64,000 nt of DNA from Salvelinus alpinus (GCF_045679555.1 NC_092122.1:13879506-13943505), one strand, 5' to 3'. Numbered from the stretch's first letter, positions 10,861 through 21,677 are shown. The notes: a model not told the origin generated them from the letters alone. Made by a program: numbers and translations.

Positions 10861-11030
10861 GGCAGGTAGCCAAGTGTTTAGAGCGTTGGACTAGTAACCA
10901 AAAGGTTGCAAGATCGAATCCCCTTGACAAGGTAAAAATCTGTCATTCTACCCCTGAACAAGGCAGTTAACCCACTGTTCCACTGTTAACCCATTTGTTC
11001 TTAACTGACTTGCCTAGTTAAATATAAAAT
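10861..11030 (+). repeat. tRNA-derived SINE
   Basis: The head has an A-box-like TAGCCAAGTGTTTAGAGCG and a B box (GGTTGCAAGATCGAATCCC), so it derives from a tRNA. The body ends in TTAACTGACTTGCCTAGTTA plus an A-rich tail. It lies in the 3' half of trihelix exon 4a. Confidence 0.9.
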
Positions 11031-11049
11031 AAACATTGGAAAGTGTCAA

Positions 11050-11175
11050 ATTTAAACCTGTGGTGCACAGACACCACATCCCCCCAGATGTCAATGAGGG
11101 CCAGGGTCTCAGGATCCGACCATGAGCCTGGTGTGATCCTCTCAGAAGTGGTGTTGTTGTCCAGTTCTGTACACT
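11050..11175 (-). pseudogene. Trihelix exon 4a, cut by SINE
   Basis: Acceptor GTGTTTAG precedes CTELDNNTTSERITPGSWSD, then PETLALIDIWGDVVSVHHR, the start of a trihelix domain with both conserved Trp residues. The sequence then runs into the SINE. The helix with the AEQC motif is not found on the other side, so it was deleted as well. Confidence 0.65.
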
Positions 11176-11366
11176 CTAAACACAAAACAGCCCAATAACA
11201 TGAAAGTTTCCCTGTTTAGACTTGGGAAAGCAACTTGTGTTGAGGGGACGGCACCTACAGTAGAACCAGTAGCTACATTTGATATAACAAACAGGGTTCA
11301 ATCTGACATACCCATGCAGGGTGTCATTAGAAAGTTTGCATAGTTTGATGTGAGCTGAACTTTTAC

Positions 11367-11514
11367 CTTAAAGTGAGTCACTGTTTGATTCCTCTGATAT
11401 GTCATTGGTCAAGTCTGTCACCACCACCACCACACGATGGAGGGAGGCTGCCTCTCAAGTATTTGCTTCAAAATATCGTATAACTTCAAATCAACCTGCT
11501 CAGACCCAGATGAA
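11367..11514 (-). pseudogene. Trihelix exon 5b with GTG-repeat lesion
   Basis: Acceptor TTCCTAG precedes EQVDLKLYDILKQILERQPP, the closing helix (KLYDILKQIL matches KFYDQMEEIF of the sister exons). A run of GTG triplets follows and the frame meets TGA. The acidic tail (VTDLTNDISEESNSDSL) continues in another frame, so the triplet run holds a one- or two-base slip. Confidence 0.55.
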
Positions 11515-11627
11515 CTAGGAAGAGCACATGTAGAGAGAGATTACAAAATTAGAATCAATCTGTAATCTAATTCACATTAGCTAAATTACAAATGTATCAA
11601 AAACAGAAACTGAAACACAATGATTAC

Positions 11628-11878
11628 CAGATGTTTTCCTGACACTGCCGATAGCTGGCTTTCAAGCGCTTTATCCTGGTGTGGCATTGATCTGCAGTTC
11701 TGTAATAACCACGGAAGTTGAGCTTTTCCCAAAATCTCTGAGTATATGTGACTGTTGTGCGGGCAGTGCTTCAGGTTCTGCTGCACAGTGTCGTCTCCCC
11801 AGAGCTCCAGGAGGATCACCGTCTCGCCGTCCACCCAGGGGATCTTCTTCCTGTCCTCTGGCATGCCCACTACAGCCT
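11628..11878 (-). pseudogene. Trihelix exon 5a (extra G frameshift)
   Basis: Acceptor CCATCCAG precedes AVVGMPEDRKKIPWVDGET, then VILLELWGDDTVQQNL and NSHIYSEILGK. One extra G in the TTTTGGGAAAAG run (near 11728) then shifts the frame. The domain goes on in the other frame as LNFRGYYRTADQC, HTRIKRLKASYRQCQENI and donor GTAATC. It is the most upstream trihelix exon seen. The phase equals that of the other 'a' exons. A single-base sequencing error could also explain the shift. Confidence 0.65.
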
Positions 11879-12084
11879 CTGGATGGATCAGAGTCAAGGG
11901 GAAAGAGTGTGTGAGAAAGATTGTCCCAATCCCAAACCATCCACTCACCCGTATCCCTAAACCATTGTTGACTCCTCCTTACAAATATCAAAGAATAAAT
12001 CAGATATGCTAGGTTGAGTTTCTTCCCAGTCCTTCCTTACCCATACAGTGGTCTTGAAGTTTTTTTTTAACGTTTTTTTATTTT

Positions 12085-12186
12085 TTAACCTTTATTTAAC
12101 TAGGCAAGTCAGTTAAGAACAAATTCTTATTTACAATGATGGCCTGTCCTGCGGGGACAGGGGCCTGGGATTAAAATATATATATA
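12085..12186 (-). repeat. LINE/SINE-type tail, left part
   Basis: CCTTTATTTAACTAGGCAAG is the reverse of the common SINE/LINE 3' tail. It appears to be the left part of a minus-strand insert that resumes at 13775 after the Tc1 element. Confidence 0.5.
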
Positions 12187-13773
12187 TACACTGCTCAAAA
12201 AAATAAAGGGAACACTAAAATAACACATCCTAGATCTGAATGAATTAAATATTCTTATTAAATACCTTTTTCTTTACATAGTTGAATGTGCTGACAACAA
12301 AATCACACAAAAATTATGAATGGAAATCAAATTTATCAACCCATGGAGGTCTGGATTTGGAGTCACACTCAAAATTAAAGTGGAAAACCACACTACAGGC
12401 TGATCCAACTGTGATGTAATGTCCTTAAAACAAGTCAAAATGAGGCTCAGTAGTGTGTGTGGCCTCCACGTGCCTGTATGGCCTCCCTACAACGCCTGGG
12501 CATGCTCGTGATGAGGTGGCGGATGGTCTCCTGAGGGATCTCCTCCCAGACCTGGACTAAAGCATCCGCCAACTCCTGGACAGTCTGTGGTGCAACGTGG
12601 CGTTGGTGGATGGAGCGAGACATGATGTCCCAGATGTGCTCAATTGGATTCAGGTCTGGGGAACGGGCGGGCCAGTCCATAGCATCAATGCCTTCCTCTT
12701 GCAGGAACTGCTGACACACTCCAGCCACATGAGGTCTAGCATTGTCTTGCATTAGGAGGAACCCAGGGCCAACCGCACCAGCATATGGTCTCACAAGGGG
12801 TCTGAGGATCTCATCTCGGTACCTAATGGCAGTCAGGCTACCTCTGGCGAGCACATGGAGGGCTGTGCGGCCCCCCAAAGAAATGCCACCCCACACCATG
12901 ACTGACCCACCGCCAAACCGGTCATGCTGGAGGATGTTGCAGGCAGCAGAACGTTCTCCACGGCGTCTCCAGACTCTGTCACGTCTGTCACATGTGCGTG
13001 TGAACCTGCTTTCATCTGTGAAGAGCACAGGGTGCCAGTGGCGAATTTGCCAATCTTGGTGTTCTCTGGCAAATGCCAAACGTCCTGCACGGTGTTAGGC
13101 TGTAAGCACAACCCCCACCTGTGGACATCGGGCCCTCATACCACCCTCATGGAGTCTGTTTCTGACCGTTTGAGCAGACACATGCACATTTGTGGCCTGC
13201 TGGAGGTCATTTTGCAGGGCTCTGGCAGTGCTCCTCCTGCTCCTCCTTGCACAAAGGCGGAGGTAGCGGTCCTGCTGCTGGGTTGTTGCCCTCCTACGGC
13301 CTCCTCCACGTCTCCTGATGTACTGGCCTGTCTCCTGGTAGCGCCTCCATGCTCTGGACACTACGCTGACAGACACAGCAAACCTTCTTGCCACAGCTCG
13401 CATTGATGTGCCATCCTGGATGAGCTGCACTACCTGAGCCACTTGTGTGGGTTGTAGACTCCGTCTCATGCTACCACTAGAGTGAAAGCACCGCCAGCAT
13501 TCAAAAGTGACCAAAACATCAGCCAGTAAGCATAGGAACTGAGAAGTGGTCTGTGGTCACCACCTGCAGAACCACTCCTTTATTGGGGGTGTCTTGCTAA
13601 TTGCCTATAATTTCCACCTTTTGTCTATTCCATTTGCACAACAGCATGTGAAATTTATTGTCAATCAGTGTTGCTTCCTAAGTGGACAGTTTGATTTCAC
13701 AGAAGAGTGATTGACTTGGAGTTACATTGTGTTGTTTAAGTGTTCCCTTTATTTTTTTGAGCTGTGTATATAT
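12187..13773 (-). mobile_element. Tc1-like transposon, both ends present
   Basis: Complete element with inverted ends: ACTGCTCAAAAAAATAAAGG on the left and, reversed, CAGCTCAAAAAAATAAAGGG on the right, in TATATA targets. About 1.59 kb, the usual Tc1 length. The transposase lies on the minus strand. Confidence 0.9.
12447..13514 (-). pseudogene. Tc1 transposase with a single nonsense codon
   Basis: A frame of about 355 codons from [20 protein letters not shown] to ARGGHTHY, interrupted only by a TAA at 13095-13097. The sense codon was probably CAA (one C-to-T change). The order is: paired helix-turn-helix region ([31 protein letters not shown]), first Asp in LFTDESRF, second in LLMQDNARPHVA, and the third acidic residue in SPDLNPIEHIWD. 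All three catalytic residues are intact. The family enzyme cuts and pastes at TA sites; this copy is one substitution from open. Confidence 0.88.
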
Positions 13774-13774
13774 A

Positions 13775-14300
13775 GGAGAAGACACCAATCACAAAGAGAG
13801 GCAACACAACACTACATAAAGAGAGACCTAAGACAACAACATAGCAAGGCGGCAACACATGACAGCACAGCATGGTAGCAACACAACATGGCAGCAGCAC
13901 AAAACATGGTACAAAGATTATTGGGCACAGACAACAGCACAAAGGGCAAGAAGGTAGAAACAACAATACATCACATAAAGCAGCCACAACTGTCAGTAAG
14001 AGCGTCCATGATTGAGTCTTTGAATTAAGAGATTGAGATAAAACTGTTCAGTTTGAGTGTTTGTTGCAGCTCGTTCCAGTCGCTAGCTGCAGCAAACTGA
14101 AAAGAGGAGCGACCCAGGGATGTGTATGCTTTGGGGACCTTTAACAGAATATGACTGGCAGAACGGGTGTTGTATGTGGAGGTTGAGGCCTGCAGCAGGT
14201 GTCTCATATAGGGGCGAGTGAGGCCAAAGAGGGTTTTATAAATGAGCATCAACCAGTGGGTCTTGCGACGGGTATACAGAGATGACCAGTTTAAAGAGGA
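13775..14300 (-). mobile_element. LINE 3' fragment (reverse)
   Basis: Minus-strand remnant of a LINE. Reverse translation at 14025-14252 gives MLIYKTLFGLTRPYMRHLLQ and SLGRSSFQFAAASDWNELQQ, the usual C-terminal end of such RT proteins. It was probably continuous with 12085-12186 before the Tc1 insertion. Confidence 0.7.
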
Positions 14301-14304
14301 GTAT

Positions 14305-14740
14305 ACATCATGGTCAACAGTACGATACGCACTGACAGTACTGAAGTACTAGTATAATTAGGTGGTCAACCTTGGTTTTAGAAGTGGGGGGACATAATAC
14401 AAAATGGGGGGGGGGGGGGGGGGGGTAGATCAACTTTAAAATTGCAGATATTTTTGCTTCCATCAATATAATTGTCGGCATCATTTCCAATCCCCCATAT
14501 ATTTTGTTGATCTTACTATATTTTACTAGTGAAAGTAAAAAGAATATATGGGGGATTGGGAATGATGCAGACAATTACATTGATGGAAGCAACAATTATC
14601 CGCAAATGTAAAGTTGATCTACTCCCCCCCCCCCCACTTGTATTATGTCCCCCCCCACTTCTAAAACCAAGGTTGAGCCCCAACCAATTATACTAGTACT
14701 TCAGTACTATCAGTCCGTATCGTACTGTTGACCATGATGT
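14305..14740. repeat. Large near-perfect palindrome
   Basis: Two arms of about 215 bp face each other around a centre near 14525. Matching pairs are ACATCATGGTCAACAGTACG / CGTACTGTTGACCATGATGT at the outer ends, AACCTTGGTTTTAGAAGTGG and its reverse, G and C runs, and TGATGGAAGC near the middle. The right arm's outer end is LINE coding sequence (TVDHDVL) that goes on into 14741 and beyond. The left arm is thus an inverted copy of the LINE's edge plus its flank. Confidence 0.85.
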
Positions 14741-15695
14741 CCTTCTGGGCAGACAGAATAGGTGGGTTGGTCAATCTGGTCCAGTTCTAAATTGGATTAG
14801 GACCTATTTAACCCGTCTAGAGTTTTTTGTCACCCTTGGTGAATTGAACTCAGAGAAAATACGTATCACATGTGACGTTCCACAAGGTTCGATTTTGGGT
14901 CCGGTACTGTTCAGTTTATATAAGCACAGAGAGAGAATCTCGCCACACATTTTAATTCACGGGCAATAAAGATAAAACACCAGGTAAAAAAATAGTTGTT
15001 TTGTAGATTCTGAACTAAATTTCGAATCACACATTAGGAATGTGACCAAAGTAGCTTTTTGCCATCTGAAGAACATTGCCAAGGTGCGGCCGTTTCTCCC
15101 TCAGGCTGTTACAAAGAATCTCATCCATGGTTTTATTTCAAGCATGTTTCTTGGTTTACCCAAGAAAGCCATTGGTCAACTGCAAAACATACATATGGGT
15201 CCTGACCAAGACCAGACGAAGAGCACACATTACACTGATTTTAAGGTCTCTGCACTGGCTGCCTGTGAGTTTTAGAATTCATTTTAAGATTGTTTTTTTA
15301 AGTCAATCCATTATTGTGCACCCCAATACATGTCAAACATGCTTTTAAGATAAGTACCCAGTAGGTCCCTCTATTCCTCTGGCACTTGCCTTTTAACTAT
15401 CCCAAAGCCTAGGACCAAGAGGCAGTATGTCCCCAGCCTCTGGAATAGCCTGCCAGAGAACCTGAGGGGGACCGAAAATGTGGACATATTTAAGAGGTCT
15501 TAAAACATATTTTTACCTTTCCTTTCCTTAGGGTGCTTCTTTGTTGTTCAGTTTGTGTCATTATTTTGTTTATATCTTATGTTTGTTGTGTAGTAAATAT
15601 TTCAGCTTTTATTTTCATTCGTTTTTTTCCCTGTAAAGCACATTGTGTTGCATTCCATGTCTGAAATGTGCTGTATAGATAAAGCTTGATTTGAT
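14741..15695 (+). mobile_element. L2-like LINE remnant
   Basis: Degraded RT text: PQGSILGPVLFSLY near 14880-14925, then VTKVAFCHLKNIAKVRPFLP (15040-15100) and RQYVPSLWNSLPENLRGT-like sequence further on. It ends in GCTTGATTTGATTT. Stops and frameshifts are many; it codes for nothing now. Confidence 0.75.
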
Positions 15696-15704
15696 TTCAT
15701 TGTA

Positions 15705-15845
15705 TATACTAGTACTTCAGTACTATCAGTCCCAACTGTATTATACTGGTACATCAGTACTATCAGTCCCTATTGTATTGCATTAGTACTTCAGTACTAC
15801 CAGTCCCTATTGTATTATACTAGTACGTCAGTACTATTAGGGTGG
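15705..15845. repeat. Tandem repeat, ~42-48 bp unit
   Basis: Three to four units built on ACTAGTACTTCAGTACTATC plus AGTCCCTATTGTATT. The same motif occurs in both arms of the palindrome 1 kb to the left. Confidence 0.8.
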
Positions 15846-16886
15846 TACTGAGAGTGCTCTGTGTGTGAAGGTGCCCAGTCTTGTGTGAAGGAGGTTTTCG
15901 TACGGCGACTTTACCAGAATTAATCACTGTGGTGGACTTTTGGAATCGGCAAAAAACTGGTGTTGAAAAGTAAGTATATTTTTGTCTTCTCTCATAAAAC
16001 AAAATGTAATCATGCTATTGAACAACGTTATGAGATGTTATCATCTTCTCCAGAGGAAAAACGTTCAGGCTATATCTTTTTGGAGATTTCTGTGGACAGA
16101 TTGGTAGAGGGCGGAGTCACCGAAGTGAGTATTCTAACATGCGATTTAAAAAGAGCACATTTTGAAATACAGTATTGCATGTCAGCTCATTGTTCTGTTA
16201 AGATGTAGCAACTACTATTTGTATAATATAAGCAACACTTTATATTTTTTTCATGGTTGACGTTAACACTGACATGGTTTAAAGTTGAACCTCATCTATA
16301 GTTTTGAATAGGATTTTGAGGTCATTTTGTCTTGTGTCTCAGAGTAGATTTGACTAAATGTATATGGAGTTTTACACTGAGAATACAAAATCTGATTATT
16401 AAATCTAAATATGTGATATCTGTTTACTGCCTTTTTTTGTAGAGTTAGGGGCGATTTGCCAGACACATTAAGCCAAGTCCTGAAATAAAAAGAAAACTCA
16501 ATGGATAATCTTCATTGAAAGTTATTTTAGGACTAGTCTTCATCTGTGTCCAGGAAACCCCATCCTAGTGTTTTGTTGCTCTTGGTGGGCTAAACTGTAG
16601 AGCATGAATATAACATACATTTATCTGCTGGATTGTTTTGTCTAAAAATATTTTCAGAGTTTCTTTTTGCCTTTATCTTTATAGATTCATTGTTATGTTG
16701 TTGTCGGTTGTTCTCGGTACTGTAGCTAATTGTTTATCTTGTGTGTATTGCCTCTCCTCTCCTCTTCTCTCCTCTCCTCTCCTCCTCTATAATATTATAT
16801 TGTAGTACTAGCTGATAGAAGAATTTGTATGTTTAAAGTAATGCCTAAGATATTTCACCCTGACACTGTATCACTGTGTTTGAAAT
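15846..16886. other. No gene seen
   Basis: AT-rich sequence with a CTCTCCTC-type pyrimidine run (16750-16785). There is one short open frame (15960-16208) without recognisable features. Nothing supported. Confidence 0.6.
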
Positions 16887-17242
16887 TGTAACGCCCTGAC
16901 CTTAGAGAGCCTTTTTATGTCTCTATTTGGTTTGGTCAGGGCGTGAGTTGGGGTGGGCATTCTGTGTTTTGTGTTTCTATGATTTTCTATTTGTATGTTT
17001 TGGCCGGGTATGGTTCTCAATCAGAGACAGCTGTCTATCGTTGTCTCTGATTGGGAACCATACTTAGGTAGCCTTTTTTTCCCACCTGTCTTTGTGGGAA
17101 GTTGACTTTTGTTTAGGGCACATAGCCTTTAGCTTCACGGTTTGTTTTTGTAGTGTTGTTTTGTTTGGCGTCTTTTTCCAAATAAAGAGAATGTACGCTT
17201 ACCACGCTGCACCTTGGTCCTCTTCTTTAAACGGCCGTGACA
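16887..17242 (+). mobile_element. Solo LTR with 5-bp target duplication
   Basis: Begins TGTAACGCCCTGACC and ends ACGGCCGTGACA. It has an AATAAAG signal near the 3' end and is flanked by GAAAT on both sides (16882-16886 and 17243-17247). The matching 5-bp duplication marks an LTR retrotransposon insertion reduced to one LTR by recombination. A palindromic block (TCTCAATCAGAGACAGCTGT) is shared with the other LTRs of this group here. Confidence 0.88.
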
Positions 17243-17269
17243 GAAATCCATTAGACACCTAAGACTATA

Positions 17270-17650
17270 AGTTGATAATGTGTGCAGCTTAGGCGGGATA
17301 GAATTAGGACATTGTGTTCCTTTTTAGCTATGTAAGCAGGGTGTAGTTGCGACAACAAAGGATAAGAGGAGCTATCGACAGACAACTTGTGCAACTGTGA
17401 AACCAATAACAGAAGATTCTGTCCTCACCCAGGGTAGTGGAAAAGTACAGCCTGTCCGACTAGAGAGTAGCCCATGATAAGAACTTGTTTGTGTATAAAA
17501 AGACTAGCTCCGCACTAGAAGAGCAGAGCGCTCTCTGAATAAAGAACTGACCATTTGTATGCTGGGACTCTATCTGTTTCTTAATACTGGAGATTTACAA
17601 ACTCCAGGATACAGAGAGTTATCAAATAGTTCAGTTAGAACATTGGGATA
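17270..17650 (+). mobile_element. Possible retroviral-type solo LTR
   Basis: A TATAAAA box (17494-17500) is followed 44 bp on by AATAAA (17538-17543). The block seems to end at CTTGTGACA. This spacing resembles a retrovirus-like LTR with a short R region. The left end and target duplication are not resolved. Confidence 0.45.
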
Positions 17651-17716
17651 GAAATTCTTGTGACAGTAGCTAACCCTCCTCTCTCCTCTCTACTCTTTCA
17701 TCTCTACTGTCCTACA

Positions 17717-18046
17717 GCTGGTCCCTCTGTCAGACCCACAGTGTCTCTGCTCCACCCAGTCCTCTCAGTCCTCTGAGCAGCTCTCTGGGAGCTCGGCCAC
17801 ACTGGCCTGCCTGATGAGTGGCTTCTCCACCCAGGGGGCGATGGCGAGCTGGGAGATAGACGGGCGGAGGTGACGGAGGGCGTCCTGACCACCACAGAAG
17901 AAGAGAAGAGCGGCCGCTACAGCCACAGCAGCACCCTGACCCTGAGCAAGGCACGCTGGAAAGAGGGAGAGGTATACACCTGCAGGGTCGCCCATAACGA
18001 CACCAGTGATTCGGCCGCCTTCTGGAGAAGTCACTGTAGTGACTAG
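17717..18046 (+). pseudogene. IgL constant exon, diverged isotype, frameshifted
   Basis: An acceptor (CTGTCCTACAG) is followed by GPSVRPTVSLLHP. After one extra base the frame becomes SSQSSEQLSGSSATLACLMS and GFSTQGAMASWEIDG (first Cys and the core Trp of a C1 immunoglobulin domain). A second shift near 17868 leads to VTEGVLTTTEEEKSGRYSHS, STLTLSKARWKEGEVYTCRV (second Cys) and SHCSD before the stop, with the C-terminal Cys that would bond to heavy chain. This is a light-chain C exon of a type unlike the kappa-like C at 48 kb (perhaps sigma or lambda type; not settled). No J was found upstream. The two frameshifts make it a pseudogene. Confidence 0.75.
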
Positions 18047-18315
18047 AGACCGGAGAAGCCATTGTAGGGGTCTACAGAGTCCCCGCATGTTGCTAGTTCT
18101 GGAAACAGTGTTTTAGAGGCTGAATGTTTGTTACGAGAATTTTGTTCTCAGTTGTTCATAATACCCAATTGAATTAATTACTCAGCCTGAAACCCAGAAT
18201 TCGTAAGAAACTGGTTGAAATTAATCAAACGGAGGCCCAGCTACAATTGTCAGGAATGTTTATTTAGAGAGCTCTGACGTGCATATACAAAAACGTTCTT
18301 CTTATCCCTTCTCTT

Positions 18316-19215
18316 AAAACCTTTTCTCAATAGGGGGGCGCCATTTCGACTTTGTAAAAAAACGTTCCCAAATTAAACTGCCTCGTACTCAATTCTTGCT
18401 CGTACAATATGCATATTAGTATTACTATTGGATAGAAAACACTCTCTAGTTTCTAAAACCGTTTGAATTATATCTGTGAGTAAAACAGAACTCATTTTGC
18501 AGCAAACTTCCTGTCAGGAAGTGAGAAATCTGAAATCGGGCACTCTGTTCCAGGGTCAGTTTATTAATTTGCATGTAATCTATGGGTCGACATGCACTGC
18601 ATACGCCTTCCCCTAGATGTCAGTAAGCAGTGAGAATTGGAATGGGGTGTCTAGGTAGATCTGAGGCCGTACAAAAGCTCTTGGAACCGGGTGTGCAGTC
18701 TTTTCAACGTTCGTCATGACGCAAGACAGACCTCAGGATTGCATTCTGAAAAGCTCTCGTTATAGGCGTTAGATATATCCGGCTCTGATTTTATTCGATA
18801 TAGGTGTTAAAAACATCATAATGTAGTTATTTTAAACCGAGTTATATCAGTTTATATCAGTATATTGCGATTTTCGGTATTTTATTTGTGCTGCGTTATG
18901 GTGAGTTGGACACGTCTTCGCCACATGGCTAATGTTTGCTGCTAATTCCAAAGTTGAAGATGACAATATACAACCGAGCAACGATTATTCTGGACAAAGG
19001 ACAACTTGCACAAGATTCTGATGGAAGCCGCTCTGGAGTCGCTCTGGATAAGAGCGTCTGCTAAATGACTTAAATGTAAATGTAGAAGGATTCACAAGAT
19101 GTGTATCTTTCATCTGGTGTCTTGGACTTGTGATTTCATGATATTTAGATGCTAGTATTTACTTGTGGCGCTATGCTAGGCTATGCTAGTCAGCTTTTTT
19201 ACTGATGAGGGTGCT
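18316..19215 (+). repeat. Repeat R, copy 2, with SINE tail inside
   Basis: Shares ATATGCATATTAGTA...TTGGATAGAAAACACTC and TCTGTGAGTAAAACAGAACTCATTT with the copies at 39.5 and 45.6 kb. A SINE tail (TAAGAGCGTCTGCTAAATGA, 19020-19085) is inserted after TTCTGATGGAAGC. Confidence 0.65.
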
Positions 19216-19640
19216 CCCGGATCCGGGATGAGTACCAAGTAAAAGTTAAACTACGCACATACATACACACTATATTTGAATTATCCCCTGAAGTCTCACC
19301 ACAGTTTATTACCACTCAGCTGACAGTTCCAGTCCCCCCCAGATACGGAAAACCTGGGGGGGCTCTCCCTGTCTTATTTTATCTCCACAGAGTTATAGCT
19401 GGGTCGGTTCAAACATAGTTTAATGATCCACTTTGTTTTCTTTAGGCACACACATACCTTCCTCTCTTCCCATGTACATGCTACATAACCTCTTATGGAG
19501 TTTACAAGAAAAACAGAGTAGAATTCAATGAATTATAGTTCTATGTTAAACGTATACATAATTTAGTCATTATTCATAAAATTCATAACAATGTTACAGT
19601 ATAATAGTGAATAATATAGTTAGTGCTGTGTGCTAAATGA
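19216..19640. other. No gene seen
   Basis: Between repeat R and the LINE 5' end. The sequence is AT-rich and has no supported feature. Confidence 0.5.
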
Positions 19641-20861
19641 ACTATTTTGAGATAAAAATCCAAGATGGTGTAGCAGTCAGACGTCTTTGTCTTGTCGTGT
19701 CCCGTGTATATATACATTTTTTCTTCGTATATATTTTTTATAGTTTTAACCTCAATTTCAACATACTCTCCTGCAACCCGCCTCACCCAATGTGGTATGG
19801 ATCTGCTATTTTCTAAACTTTAGAACCGGATCCCCCAACAGAAGCTAGACAGCTAACTAGCTACTAGCTAGTAGTCAGTTAGCCACTGCTAGCGGTCATC
19901 AGCTAACCTCAGCCCGGTCAACTCCTGCCAGTCTGCACTGCGCGATTCAAACCAGAGCATATCGGACTAGTTTTTCTCTACCACATCTCCACATCTTCGG
20001 ATTCCTACCGCAAGCTCTGAACCTTTTCACCTGGATCATCGCAGCTAGCTAGCTGCTATCCGAGTGGCTACTACTGGCTAATGTTAACATTGGAAGCCTC
20101 CTTATTTTATTCACTGCTTTAGCACACTCTGCCAACCCGGATGTCCTGGCCTTGTCTGAATCCTGGCTTAGGAAGGCCACCAAAAATCCTGACATTTCCA
20201 CCCCTAACTATAACATTTTCCGACAAGATAGAACTGCCAAGGGGGCGGAGTTGCAATCTACTGCAGAGATAGCCTGCAGAGTTTTGTCATACTATCCAGG
20301 TCTGTGCCCAAACAATTCGAGCTTCTACTTTTAAAAATCCACCTTTCCAGAAACAAGTCTCTCACCATTGCCACTTGTTATAGACCACCCTCAGCCACCA
20401 GCTGTGCCCTGGACACCATATGTAAATTGATTGCCCCCCATCTATCTGAGCTCGTACTGTTAGGTGACCTAAACTGCGACATGTTTAACACCCTGTCCTA
20501 CAATCTAAGATAGATACCCTCAACCTCACACAAATTATCAATGAACCTACCAGATACAACCCCAAATCCGTAACCACGGGTACCCTCATAGATATCATCC
20601 TGACCAACTTGCCCTCTAAATACACCTCTGCTGTCTTCAACCAGGATCTCAGCGGTCACTGCCTCATTGCCTGCGTCCGTAATGGGTCTGTGATCAAACA
20701 ACCACCTCTCATCACTGTCAAACGCTCCCTAAAACACTTCAGCGAGCAGGCCTTTCTAATCAGCCTGGCCCGGGTATCCTGGAAGGATATTGACCTCATT
20801 CTGTCAGTAGAGGGTGCCTGGTTAATCTATAAAAGTGCTTTCCTCACCATCTTAAATAAGC

Positions 20862-21677
20862 ATGTCCCATTCAAAAAAAAATCGAACCAGGAACAGATAT
20901 AGTCCTTGGTTCACTCCAGAACTGACTGCCCTTGACCAGCACAAAAACATCCTGTGGCGTACTGCATTAGCATCAAACAGTCCCCACGATATGCAACTTT
21001 TCAGGGAAGTTAGGAACCAATATACACAGGCAGTTAGGATAGCAAAGGCTAGCTTTTTCAAACAGAAATTTGCGTCCTGTAGCACAAGCTCCAAAAAGTT
21101 CTGGGACACTGTAAAGTCCATGGAAAATAAGAGCACCTCCTCCCAGCTGCCCACTGCACTGAGGCTAGGAAACACTGTCACTACCGATAAATCCACAATA
21201 ATTGAGAATTTCAATAAGCATTTTTATACGGCTGGCCATGCTTTCTGGACACGCATCCCTACCCCGGTCAACAGCTCTGCACCCCCCACAGCAACTTGCT
21301 CAAGCCTCCCCCATTTCTCCTTCACCCAAATCCAGATAGCTGATGTTCTGAAAGAGCTGCAAAATCTGGACCCCTACAAATCAGCTGGGCTAGACAATCT
21401 GGACCCTCTCTTTCTAAAAATATCTGCTGCAATTGTTGCAACCCCTATGACTAGCTTGTTCAACCTTTCTTTCCTATCGACTGAGATCCCCAAAGATTGG
21501 AAAGCTGCCACGGTCATCCCCCTCCTCAAAGGGGGAGACACTCTAGACCCAAACTGTTACAGACCTATATATATCCTACCCTGCCTTTCTAAGGTCTTCG
21601 AAAGTCAAGTCAACAAACAGATCACCGACCATTTCGAATCCCACCGTACCTTCTCCACTATGCAATCTGTTTTCTGA
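20862..21677 (+). pseudogene. LINE RT, N-terminal half
   Basis: An open frame covers the linker and first RT motifs (YSPWFTPELTALDQHK, SAGLDNLDPLFLK, IPKDWKAATVIPLLKGGD, NCYRPIYILPCLSKVFE) and stops at TGA near 21675. The next RT parts, FIDLAKAFDSVNH (motif A), MGVPQGSILGPTLFSVYIND (B) and LYADDTILYTSG (C), follow in other frames up to 22080, where repeat R interrupts. The protein cannot be made whole. Confidence 0.8.

Noticed and set aside
13736..13987. Cys/Leu/Val-rich small frame, like a membrane peptide
   Set aside because: Lies across the Tc1/LINE edge; composition comes from an ACA-rich repeat.
17704..18088. Minus-strand frames opposite the 17.7-kb C exon
   Set aside because: The plus strand carries the Ig C1 motifs and acceptor; the minus frames are shadows of GC-rich sequence.
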